Counted from the first letter of the stretch, positions 16,661 to 26,441 are shown. The stretch: DNA of 49,593 bases from Iphinoe sp. HA4291-MV1 (GCA_019359415.1 JAHHHH010000057.1:1-49593), one strand, 5' to 3'. Notes: generated by a model from the sequence alone, not told the origin. Numbers and translations are program-made.

Positions 16661-16940
16661 CTGATTAACCAAATCTAACATTATAGCTGTCGCCAGGTAG
16701 TTTAGGACATAGACTGAACATAAAACCCCGACACTAAGAGACTTTCAAGCCTGTTCCCAAGTTAAGAGTTAAGAGCTATATTTTGCTGATTGCTTTCTCA
16801 AAATGCCCGTTTGCTTTCTCATTACGTAAGTTAGCTTTATGCTTTTTTTATTTACTTTTCGCCATAAAGTGGTCATTGGTCGCTTCTGCTATGGAATTCA
16901 GAAAAACTAATACAACAGCAGAAAATTCTGGGAATGGTTT
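16661..16940. other. Intergenic region with fragments of the GCTTTCTCA repeat
   Basis: Between pyrF and the next gene. At 16782-16855 the text 'gattgctttctcaaaatgcc' followed by 'tttgctttctcattacgtaag' is clearly related to the 63-bp tandem array at 26617-26880, which has 'caaaatggcagattgctttctcattt'. No gene is supported. Confidence 0.5.
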
Positions 16941-17627
16941 ATGACTAACATATTTACTCTCTTATTCTTATCAGCAATCACATTAGAGCCATATCCACCC
17001 CTATCTTTCCAAAAGACTCCTATTTTTTTAGTTTCCACGCAGAATGTCAAAACAGAAAACCAAAAATGCTCAAACCAAAATCTAGAAGTATTAACGACTC
17101 GACTATTGCAAGATTTACCAAATTATGCTAACCGCGCCAGCCAACGTGCTCGTCGCTTAAGCAGAGCAACTGACGCTTACAGTTATATGGTAATCGCAGG
17201 AAGACCTGAGTTCACACCGCTACCTCTTACCCCTGGTGAAGACACCGCAGATTCAGCAAAAACCGCTTCCGAAAAAGTAGAGCAAATCTTTTTTACAACT
17301 TTAGAGCGGCAGTATACTGCTGGTAAGGCAGTTCAGTTGCAGCAATTTCACTGGCTGTTTCTCACAAAAACAAAAAGTGATTGGCGTTTCGTGATGATGT
17401 TTTCCCAAATTGGTTCATTTCCCAAGAATCAGCCGCCTACACCACCACGAGATAGTAGTAATGGTGTCGTTGCTCAAGGGGTTATTGCTTGGTTGCGGGA
17501 TTGTCAAGCAGGAAGTGTGCGCGTACGTTCCCTTAATTTGGAAGGCTCATCTCAAAAGCCGCCACCATCACAACCACCGCCACCGCCATCAAAGCCTCCA
17601 CTATCGCAACCGCCGCCAGAGTCATAA
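16941..17627 (+). CDS. Conserved cyanobacterial hypothetical with proline-rich tail
   Basis: A 228-residue protein. The N-terminus is hydrophobic (MTNIFTLLFLSAITL) and may be a signal peptide. The middle (about 40-190) contains LPNYANRASQRARRLSRATDAYSYMVIAGRPEFTPLPL in pieces and WLFLTKTKSDWRFVMMFSQIG, looking like a folded exported domain with a Cys pair (C43 and C191). The last 28 residues are proline-rich (QPPPPPSKPPLSQPPPES). The tail is the antisense of the glycine-rich end of the next gene, with 76 bp overlap. I do not recognise a named domain; an envelope role is possible. Confidence 0.7.
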   Translation: MTNIFTLLFLSAITLEPYPPLSFQKTPIFLVSTQNVKTENQKCSNQNLEVLTTRLLQDLPNYANRASQRARRLSRATDAYSYMVIAGRPEFTPLPLTPGEDTADSAKTASEKVEQIFFTTLERQYTAGKAVQLQQFHWLFLTKTKSDWRFVMMFSQIGSFPKNQPPTPPRDSSNGVVAQGVIAWLRDCQAGSVRVRSLNLEGSSQKPPPSQPPPPPSKPPLSQPPPES

Positions 17628-17806
17628 CTGCTACCGCTGTCATATCCCCCAGCATCGCCACCATACCAGCCGCTGTCACCACCATCATAGTAACCAGAGT
17701 CGCTTTTACGACGCTGACGAGAAGTGTGTTTATTAGCTGAAGCAGAATCTTGTATCAGAACTATGAAACCCAGCAGAGCCGCTAAAAGTATGATGCCTGA
17801 CAACAT
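17552..17806 (-). CDS. Small glycine-rich protein with N-terminal hydrophobic segment
   Basis: An 84-residue frame. Residues 1-22 (MLSGIILLAALLGFIVLIQ) are a membrane anchor or signal peptide; then a basic patch (SRQRRKSD) and about 45 residues of Gly/Asp/Ser/Tyr repeats ending GGGGGCDGGGF. Glycine-rich tails ending in GF are typical of short cyanobacterial envelope proteins. Its 3' end overlaps the proline-rich tail of the convergent gene because CCN codons read as NGG on the other strand. One of the two tails could be fortuitous; the hydrophobic N-terminus supports this one as real. Confidence 0.6.
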   Translation of the reverse strand: MLSGIILLAALLGFIVLIQDSASANKHTSRQRRKSDSGYYDGGDSGWYGGDAGGYDSGSSYDSGGGCDSGGFDGGGGGCDGGGF

Positions 17807-17852
17807 CGTTTTATTTCCTATAGTGAACGCGTTCTAGATAACTTCAGCGTTC

Positions 17853-18542
17853 TCAAATGCTTTTCCGGATTTCATCAAACTTGGCACGCACTGCTTGTAT
17901 ATCCTGCCACATTAACCACTTGGGACTGCCAACCTCACGGGATTGGTTACGTAGCAAATAAGATGGATGAAAAATCGGCATACACAAACGCCCATCCCAC
18001 TCCATCCACTGTCCACGAATTTTAGAAATTCCACGCTTATCACCAGTTAATCCTTTGACAGCAGTTGCACCAGCAAAAAGAATAATTTTTGGATCAACCA
18101 AGCGAATTTGTTCAAACAGATATGGTTTGCAAGCCTCCATTTCTTCGGTGGTGGGAACTCGGTTACCAGGAGGTCTACACTTGTTGATATTACAGATAAA
18201 TACATCTTTCTCAGTATCGAGTTTGACAGATGCCAATATTTTCTCTAGCAGCTGTCCTGCTTTTCCCACAAAAGGCAACCCAGTTTCATCTTCATTTTGA
18301 CCTGGTGCTTCCCCAACAACCATGATAAGTGCTTTGAGATGACCACGTCCAACAACGGCATGAGTACGTGTCTCTCCCAATCCACACCGATGACACTGGT
18401 TGCAATGCTGTGCCAATTCAGGCATGCTGGCATAGGTTCCGGGAGGAATGGGAATTTTTGCGTCTGTAGGAATTAGCTCTTTTTGGTCATTTGAGTTTAA
18501 GTTTGAGTCCTCGAAGAGACTGAGTTGTTGTTCGTTACTCAT
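17853..18542 (-). CDS. Family 4 uracil-DNA glycosylase ([4Fe-4S])
   Basis: A 229-residue base-excision repair enzyme. The four iron-sulfur Cys are visible as Cys50 and Cys53 (CNQCHRCG region), Cys122 (NKCRPPGNR) and Cys138. Motif 1 is GEAPGQNEDETGLPFVG and motif 2 is HPSYLLR near residue 195, both diagnostic for family 4 UDG of bacteria and archaea. It removes uracil from deaminated DNA. An N-terminal extension of about 35 residues is poorly conserved. It is transcribed toward the glycine-rich gene. Confidence 0.92.
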   Translation of the reverse strand: MSNEQQLSLFEDSNLNSNDQKELIPTDAKIPIPPGTYASMPELAQHCNQCHRCGLGETRTHAVVGRGHLKALIMVVGEAPGQNEDETGLPFVGKAGQLLEKILASVKLDTEKDVFICNINKCRPPGNRVPTTEEMEACKPYLFEQIRLVDPKIILFAGATAVKGLTGDKRGISKIRGQWMEWDGRLCMPIFHPSYLLRNQSREVGSPKWLMWQDIQAVRAKFDEIRKSI

Positions 18543-18646
18543 GAAAATTCTTACTATAAGCTATTATGTCTGAAAGCTATTATGTCTGAGTCTTCTCATC
18601 AGGGATGTAAGGGTGTAAGGAATATTATTCAGTTCGGAGGATGCAA

Positions 18647-18856
18647 TTAAGAATCCTCTTCGGGTCGTGTTTGTGCTAGTTTAACAACGACGCGACCATT
18701 TTCTACAACAGTGCTATTTTTAGACGTGCTCTTGCAATTTTCAACTGGAGTATCCACACATTGCATTTGATCACACTGCGTTTTATGATAGTGATTGTTT
18801 TGCTCTTGTTGTTGACTAAGCGTGACAGCACAACAAGCAGAAGTGGTTAACGACAT
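18647..18856 (-). CDS. Small cysteine-containing hypothetical protein
   Basis: A 69-residue frame with ATG at 18856 and GAGGT about 13 bases upstream. The sequence is polar with several Cys (TSACCAV, QCDQMQCVD, ENCKS) and ends acidic (TRPEEDS). There is no recognisable domain or clear signal peptide. It sits between priA and the UDG gene on the same strand. It could be a real small protein or a chance frame. Confidence 0.4.
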   Translation of the reverse strand: MSLTTSACCAVTLSQQQEQNNHYHKTQCDQMQCVDTPVENCKSTSKNSTVVENGRVVVKLAQTRPEEDS

Positions 18857-18897
18857 ATTCAATTCTTTTACCTCTATATACTATTATCACTCGAATG

Positions 18898-18930
18898 AAC
18901 CGCACTAGAGGCTCTGCATCTAGTGCGGTT
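18898..18930 (-). terminator. 12-bp perfect hairpin after priA
   Basis: AACCGCACTAGA (18898-18909) and TCTAGTGCGGTT (18919-18930) form a perfect stem with a nine-base loop, directly after the priA stop (18933). There is no T run on the exit side, so termination strength is uncertain. Confidence 0.65.
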
Positions 18931-18932
18931 AT

Positions 18933-21632
18933 CTACATCATATTTAACGGATCAACATCAATTGTTAAACTAACAGACCGAGGACAAAGTTGACGCACTT
19001 CTTCCCAATCTGGCAACTGTGGTAAGGCATTGGGAGCAAACTTTAGCAATATCTGCCAGCGGTAACGATTAGCTACCCGTAAAATAGAAGCAGGTGCTGG
19101 TCCCAAAATGTCTAACCCTTCATGTTGAGGCAAAGCTGCTGCTATCATTCCAGCAGTATTCTCTACCTGTATTGGTTCAGGACTACTTAAGCGCAATAAA
19201 ATCAATCGTCCATAGGGTGGATAATTGAGCGATCGCCGTTGTTCCAATTCGGCATTTATGAAAGACTGATAATCGTGATTTTGCACTGCTTCAATCACAG
19301 AATGCTCTGGGGTGTAAGTTTGGATAATCACTCGTCCTGGCTCTTCTCCTCTACCAGCACGTCCAGCAACTTGTGTCAAGGTTTGCAATGCTCGTTCGCT
19401 GGCGCGATAGTCTGATAAATGCAGCAACCCATCAGCAGCAACAACACCCACAAGTGTGACTTGAGGCAGATCCAATCCCTTGGTGAGCATTTGCGTACCA
19501 ACCAATAAATCTGCTTCACCGTTAACAAACTGTGTCAGAAGAGTACGGTGCGCTCCCTTTGTACGAGTCGTATCGCTATCAAAACGGATGAAACGCAATT
19601 GGGGAAACTGTTTTGCCAACTCCTGCGCGACTCTTTGGGTACCACTACCAAAAAATTTGAGGTAAGGAGAACCACATTCTGGGCAGTTTTGGGGATGCGA
19701 TCGCGCAAAGTTACAGTAATGACACCGCAGTATTTGCGCTGCATTCTCCTCTGTGTGGTGATAAGCTAGCGACACATCACAATTTGGACACTCCAACACA
19801 TATCCACAACTGCGACACGATACGAAAGTGCTATGTCCCCGACGATGGATGAATAAAATTCCTTGCTGACGACGTTCTCGCAACTGCTGCAAAGCTTCTT
19901 GTAAGGAACGACTAAATATAGAACGATTTCCCTGCTGCAACTCTTGTCGCATATCCACAACTTCCACAGGAGGTAGAGGACGGGAGTAGACGCGTTCGGG
20001 GAGGGAGAGGTAGTGAGTGGGCAATGGGCAATGGGCAATGGGCAATGGGCAATGGGCATTGGGAATTGGGCAAAAATTATTCTTCTGTTCTACTTCCCCT
20101 GCTTCCTCTGCTTCCCCTGCTCCCTCATCTCCCCCTGCTTCCCCTACACTTACCCATGTTTCCAGCGAAGGGGTTGCCGAACCGAGCACCAAGGGACACT
20201 TTTCTAACTCTGCTCGCCATTGAGCGATGGTACGGGCGTGGTAGGTGGGAATGGGAGAGTCTTGCTTAAAGCTGCTGTCGTGTTCTTCGTCTAATATGAT
20301 TAAGCCCAAGTTTGGTAAAGGAGCAAAAACTGCACTGCGCGTACCTATAACAACTTGGGGTTCTCCTGTTAACATTTGTCGCCAGGTGTCGTAACGTTCG
20401 CCTTCTGAAAGGGCGCTGTGGTAAACACTAACTTTGTTACCGAAACGAGCGCGGAAACGATCAGTCAGCTGAGGTGTGAGTCCAATTTCTGGCACTAAGA
20501 CGAGGACAGACTTACCTTTCGCTAGTAGAGGGGTTATTGCTTGCAAATACACCTCTGTTTTTCCAGAACCTGTGACACCATGCAACAGTACCGTAGCACA
20601 TCCATCTAGATGGGTAATGACCCCTAACGCTTGCGATTGAGCTGGTGTTAATATCTTGGTCACATCCAAAGCGATCGCATCTCCTTGTGTCCCATCGGCA
20701 AGTGGAGGGAACACAGGAGGAGTTCGCAAGACTTCTCGTTCTTGGATAACGATATACCCCTTTTGTTCTAACGTCTTAAGGATGGAGGTGCTGGTATGAC
20801 AAATTTGTAACAGTTCACTTTGCCACAACTCGCCCCCACGCCTTCGTAGCACTTCCAAAACTTCTCGCTGACGAATAGTTAAGTCGCCCTCAAATGTACT
20901 ACCTATCAGTGTGACTGCTTTTTGCTGTTTTGGTCGAGTTAATTGCGGGGGTTCTAAGTAACTTTCCACTAAACCCCGTCGCTTCAACTCTCGTACACCT
21001 TGGTAAGCAGCTTTTACTTGGCGTTGCAGGTAGGCGAAGCTGTAATCTCCATCTGCTTGTGCTTGTAAAAGTTTCAAAATTTGCTGTGCTGCTGGAGAGA
21101 GGAAGGGTAGCGCAGATGAGGAAGATGAGGGAGATGGGCATTGGGCAATGGGCATTGGGCAATGGGCATTGTCTCCTTGTCTGCTTGTCCCCAAGTCGTC
21201 CTTCCTAACGAGGCGAATGCGACGCTGCGATCGCCCTAACAAACCAGGTGGTAAGGCGACACGTATGACTTGAATCAGAGGTGTGTAGTAGTATGCTGCA
21301 ACTCGATTCAAAAGTTCCCAATAATTCGAGGGAAAAAAACCTACACTGACGACATCTTCTACATTCCGAACTTTTTCTGGTGGTAAATCTGTTGGAGGTT
21401 GTGTTAAAAAACGAATGGCGATTCCTCCCAACAGTTGCGTACCAAATGGCACACTTAAAATATCCCCTGGTTTTACTTCTAACTGAGCAGGTAGTCGATA
21501 TGTATACAGTCCTGAATTTCCCGGACAGTCTACTAGTACCTCAATCCAACAATTCTCGGTTATTTCTGATTGGTACGATTGACCAAGCTCAGCAACTATC
21601 GAAGGGGACAAGCTAACGCCATTCATATACAT
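18933..21632 (-). CDS. priA: Primosomal protein N' (PriA) helicase
   Basis: An 899-residue replication-restart helicase. The N-terminal 3'-end-binding domain is residues about 28-140, Walker A is GVTGSGKT (352-359), Walker B is DEEH (448-451) and motif III is GSATPSLE. The Zn-binding part has CRSCG...CPNC and CHYC...CPEC pairs; motif VI is QVAGRAGR. PriA is usually 730-830 residues; the excess is explained by two repeat-encoded inserts at residues about 150-175 and 497-540, both at domain or loop boundaries. The second falls between motif III and the conserved LPERV...PLPPVEVVDMR segment. The frame is intact and all catalytic motifs are present, so it is probably functional. Confidence 0.95.
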   Translation of the reverse strand: MYMNGVSLSPSIVAELGQSYQSEITENCWIEVLVDCPGNSGLYTYRLPAQLEVKPGDILSVPFGTQLLGGIAIRFLTQPPTDLPPEKVRNVEDVVSVGFFPSNYWELLNRVAAYYYTPLIQVIRVALPPGLLGRSQRRIRLVRKDDLGTSRQGDNAHCPMPIAQCPSPSSSSSALPFLSPAAQQILKLLQAQADGDYSFAYLQRQVKAAYQGVRELKRRGLVESYLEPPQLTRPKQQKAVTLIGSTFEGDLTIRQREVLEVLRRRGGELWQSELLQICHTSTSILKTLEQKGYIVIQEREVLRTPPVFPPLADGTQGDAIALDVTKILTPAQSQALGVITHLDGCATVLLHGVTGSGKTEVYLQAITPLLAKGKSVLVLVPEIGLTPQLTDRFRARFGNKVSVYHSALSEGERYDTWRQMLTGEPQVVIGTRSAVFAPLPNLGLIILDEEHDSSFKQDSPIPTYHARTIAQWRAELEKCPLVLGSATPSLETWVSVGEAGGDEGAGEAEEAGEVEQKNNFCPIPNAHCPLPIAHCPLPTHYLSLPERVYSRPLPPVEVVDMRQELQQGNRSIFSRSLQEALQQLRERRQQGILFIHRRGHSTFVSCRSCGYVLECPNCDVSLAYHHTEENAAQILRCHYCNFARSHPQNCPECGSPYLKFFGSGTQRVAQELAKQFPQLRFIRFDSDTTRTKGAHRTLLTQFVNGEADLLVGTQMLTKGLDLPQVTLVGVVAADGLLHLSDYRASERALQTLTQVAGRAGRGEEPGRVIIQTYTPEHSVIEAVQNHDYQSFINAELEQRRSLNYPPYGRLILLRLSSPEPIQVENTAGMIAAALPQHEGLDILGPAPASILRVANRYRWQILLKFAPNALPQLPDWEEVRQLCPRSVSLTIDVDPLNMM
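20018..20150. repeat. Heptamer composite repeat inside priA (motif III loop)
   Basis: Eight heptamers (TGGGCAA five times, then TGGGCAT, TGGGAAT, TGGGCAA; 20018-20073) are followed by AAAATTATTCTTCT and a CT-rich tail of 'cttcccctgcttcc' units. The arrangement is the same as in the helicase gene at 5266-5370. The coding strand reads through as acidic Gly/Glu-rich sequence, then [15 protein letters not shown]. Confidence 0.93.
21135..21169. repeat. Second heptamer array inside priA
   Basis: Five units alternating TGGGCAT and TGGGCAA. The array encodes the AHCPMPIAQCP stretch at PriA residues 156-166, flanked by a Ser run (PSSSSSA) from a GATGAGGAAGATGAG-type sequence. It is located between the DNA-binding and winged-helix domains. 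Confidence 0.93.
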
Positions 21633-22863
21633 GGTTTGTGAATCAATAGTACAGATATTTCTCTTACCAAAACAGTTCTAAGTGCTTAGCACGAGTGTTA
21701 AAAGAGTCCTTTTCTATTTTCAATCCTCCAGATAACTCCAAGCGCTTGGGTAAATCGTTAGAGGCTCCTGAGTTTCTTCTTGGAAAAAAACTTTTTTTCC
21801 TTGTTCTATCTTTCGGATTCATCCGTAGTGGTTTCCTTAGAACTCAGAACTCAACATTAAACACTGATGAACTAGTTTGTCTATCTTAACCTTGCTTTCC
21901 TCAACTCTGAATGTATCCATCCTTTGACTGAAAATGTAATTACCAATACTGTCATCAGACATAATACTTGATAAGTTTCCTCTTATGTAATTCGGTAGAA
22001 AATTACTCCTAACTGTAGAAGGCAATAAATATTTGATGCCATTCAGATAAAAGTAAACAATCTCAGCTTTTTTCAGTTAATTTTCTCCGATTACTAAATA
22101 GGGAATCACGCTTTTCCCCCTATTGGTAGATATTCAACCCTATGTGTATGTGAGATCCTTTATCAGGAGAAGACATGAGCTAAAGTTTTTACTTGCCGAA
22201 TTGCTAGTTCTGGGGAAGGCTCAAGAGGGGTGCATAATCCCACTATCAAAAATTCACCAAACCCGATGCAACTTTCAAGACATAAAAAGTCAGAAAGAAC
22301 AGAAAAATACATAAATGTTTAAGAATTCGGGTATAAGGAAATGAGTTTTTATTTTTGTTAAGATTAGGAGATTTTAATTAGGGAGGATTCTAAATATTTT
22401 TTATTCAAGAAAAAAAAGGAGATATGGGTTGGTAACCTGACGAAATGTTAATAGGGTTTACCAAGATTAGTTAAGAACTGTATCTATCTGTAACCGACAG
22501 ATGAAGTCAAATGAGGTTTAAGTGTTAAGAATAAAGTATGAATAAACCCTACAAATAAAAAAATCAGGGGCTTGTATGAGAGTGTTCCCTATTTTTTTCA
22601 TACTTTTACCTTGATCCCAGCTTATGGTAAGTCATGACATCCCTTTATAAAGTGATCTGCTTCATACACTTTTACCAAAGCATGAGCTTCCGGTGATGAC
22701 AGATAGGATAGATACTATTGTTCAGAATCACAGAAATCTTGGTCAAATATTTGTATTTTGTCATATAACGGGTGCCTTCGTCCTTGAGAAAACCAATAAG
22801 CTTTGCCAGAGTAGTTGTCATTAAGTTATGTACCAAACAGAGCAACAATCCCTAAAGGAAACT
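21633..22863. other. 1.2-kb leader region between priA and sigma factor gene
   Basis: AT-rich and without a convincing gene. A 62-codon frame at 21837-22025 (minus) lacks a ribosome-binding site or recognisable motif. Weak hairpins occur, e.g. ATCTGT/ACAGAT near 22485-22502. The length suggests multiple promoters or a long 5' leader for the sigma factor gene, or an unrecognised small RNA; nothing specific can be assigned. Confidence 0.4.
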
Positions 22864-23997
22864 ATGAATATAGCTGAGTTGGGAACAATGGAAACAATGG
22901 GAAGTGCTACTGATAATGAAGAATTATTTATTACGTTAGATGTAGTGGCAGAGGATGATCCCCCAATTGTTATAGAAAATATAGAAGCCGAAGATCGCGA
23001 TGGAGATAAAATGGCGGCGGCGCGTCCCTCGGGATATAACAAAACCGAGTATGACGATGCTGTAGGCGCGTTTTTTAAAGAAATGGCTCGCTATCCGTTA
23101 TTAAAACCAGATGAAGAGGTGGAATTAGCGCGGAGAGTCCAGTTTCTAGAGGAATTTAGGGAATTACAAGCTTCCTTGCTTGAAAAACTAGGAGAGCAAC
23201 CTAGTAAAGCAACTGTAGGTTCCCATTTAGGGATGACAGAAAAACAACTCGAAAATCGTTTGTATCAAGGGCGGGTTGCGAAACGTAAAATGATTCGCTC
23301 GAACCTGCGCCTTGTAGTCTCTATTGCTAAGCGATATTTGAATAGAGGAGTTCCTTTTCTGGATTTAATTCAGGAAGGAGCGATGGGATTAAATCGTGCT
23401 ACAGAAAAATTTGACCCAGATAAAGGATATAAGTTTTCTACTTACGCCTATTGGTGGATAAGACAAGCAATTACGCGGGCAATAGCTAATGATGCACGGA
23501 CAATTCGCTTGCCCATTCATATTGTTGAAAAACTTAACAAACTTAAAAAAGCGCAACGGGAACTCAAACAGAGACTAAGTCGCAACCCAACCGAAGAGGA
23601 AATGGCGGAAGCTTTAGATATTCCCGCTCAACAACTACGCCAACTCCAACAACTACGGCGACAAGCACTGTCCCTCAACCATCGTGTTGGTAAAGAAGAA
23701 GACACAGAATTGATGGATTTGCTAGAAGATGAAGATAATCAATCTCCAGAAGCGAAAATGAATGAAAGCATGATGCGCCAGGAGATCTGGGAAGTCTTAG
23801 GTGATGTACTGACACCACGGGAGAAAGATGTCATCTCTCTGCGGTATGGTTTAATTACCAGTGAACCCTGTACTTTGGAAGAAGTTGGTACTATGTTTAA
23901 TCTTTCCCGCGAGCGAGTACGACAAATTCAAAGCAAAGCCATGCGGAAATTGCGGCGTCCTCACATAGCCAAACGCTTGAAGGGGTGGCTGGTGTAG
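22864..23997 (+). CDS. RNA polymerase sigma-70 family factor, group 2
   Basis: The 377-residue protein has region 1.2 (DDAVGAFFKEMARYPLLKPDEE), region 2 with the -10-recognition helix (PDKGYKFSTYAYWWIRQAITRAI), region 3 and region 4 with TLEEVGTMFNLSRERVRQI for the -35 element. It lacks the long region 1.1 of the primary sigma, so it is a SigB/C/D/E-type alternative factor; the paralogue is not certain, although SigC is a reasonable guess. ATG 22864 is preferred over 22828 because AAAGGA lies seven bases upstream of it. These factors serve carbon, nitrogen or stress responses. Confidence 0.9.
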   Translation: MNIAELGTMETMGSATDNEELFITLDVVAEDDPPIVIENIEAEDRDGDKMAAARPSGYNKTEYDDAVGAFFKEMARYPLLKPDEEVELARRVQFLEEFRELQASLLEKLGEQPSKATVGSHLGMTEKQLENRLYQGRVAKRKMIRSNLRLVVSIAKRYLNRGVPFLDLIQEGAMGLNRATEKFDPDKGYKFSTYAYWWIRQAITRAIANDARTIRLPIHIVEKLNKLKKAQRELKQRLSRNPTEEEMAEALDIPAQQLRQLQQLRRQALSLNHRVGKEEDTELMDLLEDEDNQSPEAKMNESMMRQEIWEVLGDVLTPREKDVISLRYGLITSEPCTLEEVGTMFNLSRERVRQIQSKAMRKLRRPHIAKRLKGWLV

Positions 23998-24252
23998 TAA
24001 CAAAGTCAAGAGTCAAAAAATTTAGAACTATTGACTAACGATTATGAATTATGGACAAGGGGATGGGGGGAACAAAGAGTTAATAGACAATTATTTCTTT
24101 TTCCCCATCTCCACATCTCCCCATACCCTACACCTTACACCTTACACGAAGTTTGACAGCTTGTCTTTTGACAAGTCTTCTTACTAATCGTAAGTTGACA
24201 AAGACTACCACTAAAGTTTTTGTCATTACAGCTGGGTGTGGTGAGGTAAAAA

Positions 24253-26364
24253 ATGAAATTGTGTTTCCTTATTTTTCAAATTTTATTAATTCACTTTGCT
24301 TTAGCTTCTGTCGCCTTTGCAAAAGAAAGTAATTTAGCTCAGAAAAAGACTTCTATAAGAAAGACATCAGAAATCCCATACTTAAATGAGATAGAGCAAC
24401 CACACACCAGTGCAGAATTACTAACTCAAACACCAATCCCATCTAAAAAGCCACAAACAACTGATAACCCAGAACCAAATCCTACAACAAACGAGCCAGA
24501 ACCGACAGTTGAAGATGATGGCGCAATTATTATAGATGTGACAGGGAAGAAAGATGACGTTCCGAAATCTACTCCAACATACGTTATTGAAAAAGAGGAA
24601 ATTCAAAAACAAGGTGCAACAAGTGTATCTGATGTGTTGAAAAAGTTGCCTGGATTTGCTATCAATGACACAGGTCATGGTGCAGATATTCACACAGGTA
24701 CATACTATCGAGGAGCTTCGATTAACCAATCTGTATTTCTCATTAATGGTAGACCCATTAACACTAATGTCAACACATATCATGGTGCAACAGATTTAAA
24801 TAGTATTCCTGTAGAAGCTATTGAACGAGTAGAATTGTACAGTGGTGCTGCTTCCACTCTCTATGGTTCATCGGCTTTTGGAGGAGTTGTGAATATCATC
24901 ACTAAAGAAGGTAGCACTGTTCCTCGATTAAATGCAACTGCGGAATTTGGTTCTTTGAATTTCAATAATCAACAATTAAGCTATGCAGGTACAACTGGCT
25001 CTTTAAAATATAACTTTAGTTTTGAAAGATATTTTATTGATAACCGTTACCGCGTTCCCGATGGTGCAGCAAATCGTGATGAGCAAGGATATTTCTTTAA
25101 TGCAGATACATCTACTAGCACATATTTTGGTAGTCTTATCTTTGATGTAGATAGTAGAAACAATCTCCGTTTAGATGTCACTAAACTTAGCAGTCGTAAG
25201 GGATTAATTTATTTTGGCTTTCCTTTACAAAGAGACCGACTAGATCATGATGGTTTAAATATTGGCTTTTCTTGGAAAACTCGCCTTAGTAATGATAACA
25301 GTTCTGTTCTGACAACAACATTTGGTTATAACCAAGATTACTTCAACACTTACGGTCCTAGCAACCAGTTTTATCGGACAGGAACTTTAGATACACAGTT
25401 ATATACAGCTAGGATAGACCATGAGTGGCAACTCACCCAAGATAATAAATTGCGCTGGGGATTAGATTTGCAAAACACACAGTTAGCTGGTGATGTACTC
25501 AGCACAGTTCCGAATCGAATTACCTTGAATGAAAATGAAAACCAAAGTTTATTGAATACCGCATTATTTGCCGTTAATACTTGGAATATCAGTGATAATT
25601 TTCAGGTAGATTTAGGACTGAGACAAAGCTTTGATAGCAAATTTGGTAATTATCTCAATCCTAGTGTGGGATTTAAATATGATATTGTTCCTGCTTTGGC
25701 TGTGCGGGGAAGTTGGGCAGATGGACAGCGTAATCCTGGTTTAGATCAACTGTATGTTTATGATACAGTGCATGGATGGCTACCTAACCGTGATTTAAAA
25801 CCAGAAACTGGCTCATCTTGGACTGCAGGAGTTGATGTCAAGTTTTTGGAAAATTTAACGGGACAGTTTACCTACTTCGGTAGTCGTTTAGATAATCGCT
25901 TAGGAGTCGTACAAGGAAGATGGGCAAATATTGGGTTAGTTGATACTAATGGTTTCGAGGCGGCGCTACGGTGGAAAATTGCTTCTGGATGGTCAACTTT
26001 TCTCAACTACACATATACAGATGCCAAAATCCAAACAGGAGCAGAAAAAGGGTTACAGTTGGGTTTAATTCCCTACTCTGTCGCTTCTGCGGGTATTGGT
26101 TATGAAAGTGGAGGTTGGCAGGCTAATTTGTATACGACTTATTATAGTGGCGCTCGTCGAGCCATATACACAAGAGTTGGAGATGCGACTACAGATTTCT
26201 CGCCCTCTTTCTTTAATTTGGATTTTAGCGCTCGTGTTCCTGTTACGAGAAATTTGGGGTTGACAGTTTACTTAGAGAATTTACTCGATGAACAATACGA
26301 GCGAGTCAATCGTATCTATAGTCCTGGATTTACATTTCGCTTGGGTGTAACGGCGAATATTTAG
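24253..26364 (+). CDS. TonB-dependent outer-membrane receptor
   Basis: A 703-residue outer-membrane transporter. It has a signal peptide (about 1-23, cleaved after ASVAFA), then a Pro-rich linker (about 55-90, IPSKKPQTTDNPEPNP), then a plug domain (about 100-225) with YVIEKEEIQKQGATSVSDVLKKLPG in pieces, RGASINQSVFLINGRP and ERVELYSGAASTLYGSSAFGGVVNI. The rest is a 22-strand-type beta barrel with the conserved LKPETGSSWTAGVD and YLENLLDEQYERV near the end. It takes up an iron chelate or cobalamin using TonB-ExbBD energy; the ligand is not determinable. No transport partner genes are adjacent and no clear Fur box was identified. Confidence 0.9.
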   Translation: MKLCFLIFQILLIHFALASVAFAKESNLAQKKTSIRKTSEIPYLNEIEQPHTSAELLTQTPIPSKKPQTTDNPEPNPTTNEPEPTVEDDGAIIIDVTGKKDDVPKSTPTYVIEKEEIQKQGATSVSDVLKKLPGFAINDTGHGADIHTGTYYRGASINQSVFLINGRPINTNVNTYHGATDLNSIPVEAIERVELYSGAASTLYGSSAFGGVVNIITKEGSTVPRLNATAEFGSLNFNNQQLSYAGTTGSLKYNFSFERYFIDNRYRVPDGAANRDEQGYFFNADTSTSTYFGSLIFDVDSRNNLRLDVTKLSSRKGLIYFGFPLQRDRLDHDGLNIGFSWKTRLSNDNSSVLTTTFGYNQDYFNTYGPSNQFYRTGTLDTQLYTARIDHEWQLTQDNKLRWGLDLQNTQLAGDVLSTVPNRITLNENENQSLLNTALFAVNTWNISDNFQVDLGLRQSFDSKFGNYLNPSVGFKYDIVPALAVRGSWADGQRNPGLDQLYVYDTVHGWLPNRDLKPETGSSWTAGVDVKFLENLTGQFTYFGSRLDNRLGVVQGRWANIGLVDTNGFEAALRWKIASGWSTFLNYTYTDAKIQTGAEKGLQLGLIPYSVASAGIGYESGGWQANLYTTYYSGARRAIYTRVGDATTDFSPSFFNLDFSARVPVTRNLGLTVYLENLLDEQYERVNRIYSPGFTFRLGVTANI

Positions 26365-26395
26365 ACATTGAGTTCTTGTGGGGTGGGTATCTTAC

Positions 26396-26441
26396 AATTC
26401 ACGCATTCGCTCATTCAAAGTATGTCCTGCGGACACGCTGC
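26396..26441. repeat. 46-bp direct repeat, copy 1
   Basis: The 46 bases starting 'aattcacgcattcgctcatt' and ending 'ggacacgctgc' occur again at 26528-26573. The unit includes the GTCCTGCGGACACGC motif seen in diverged form near 550-580. Confidence 0.9.

Noticed and set aside
21837-22025. 62-codon minus-strand frame upstream of the sigma factor gene
   Set aside because: No ribosome-binding site and no recognisable motif; length is within chance in AT-rich DNA.
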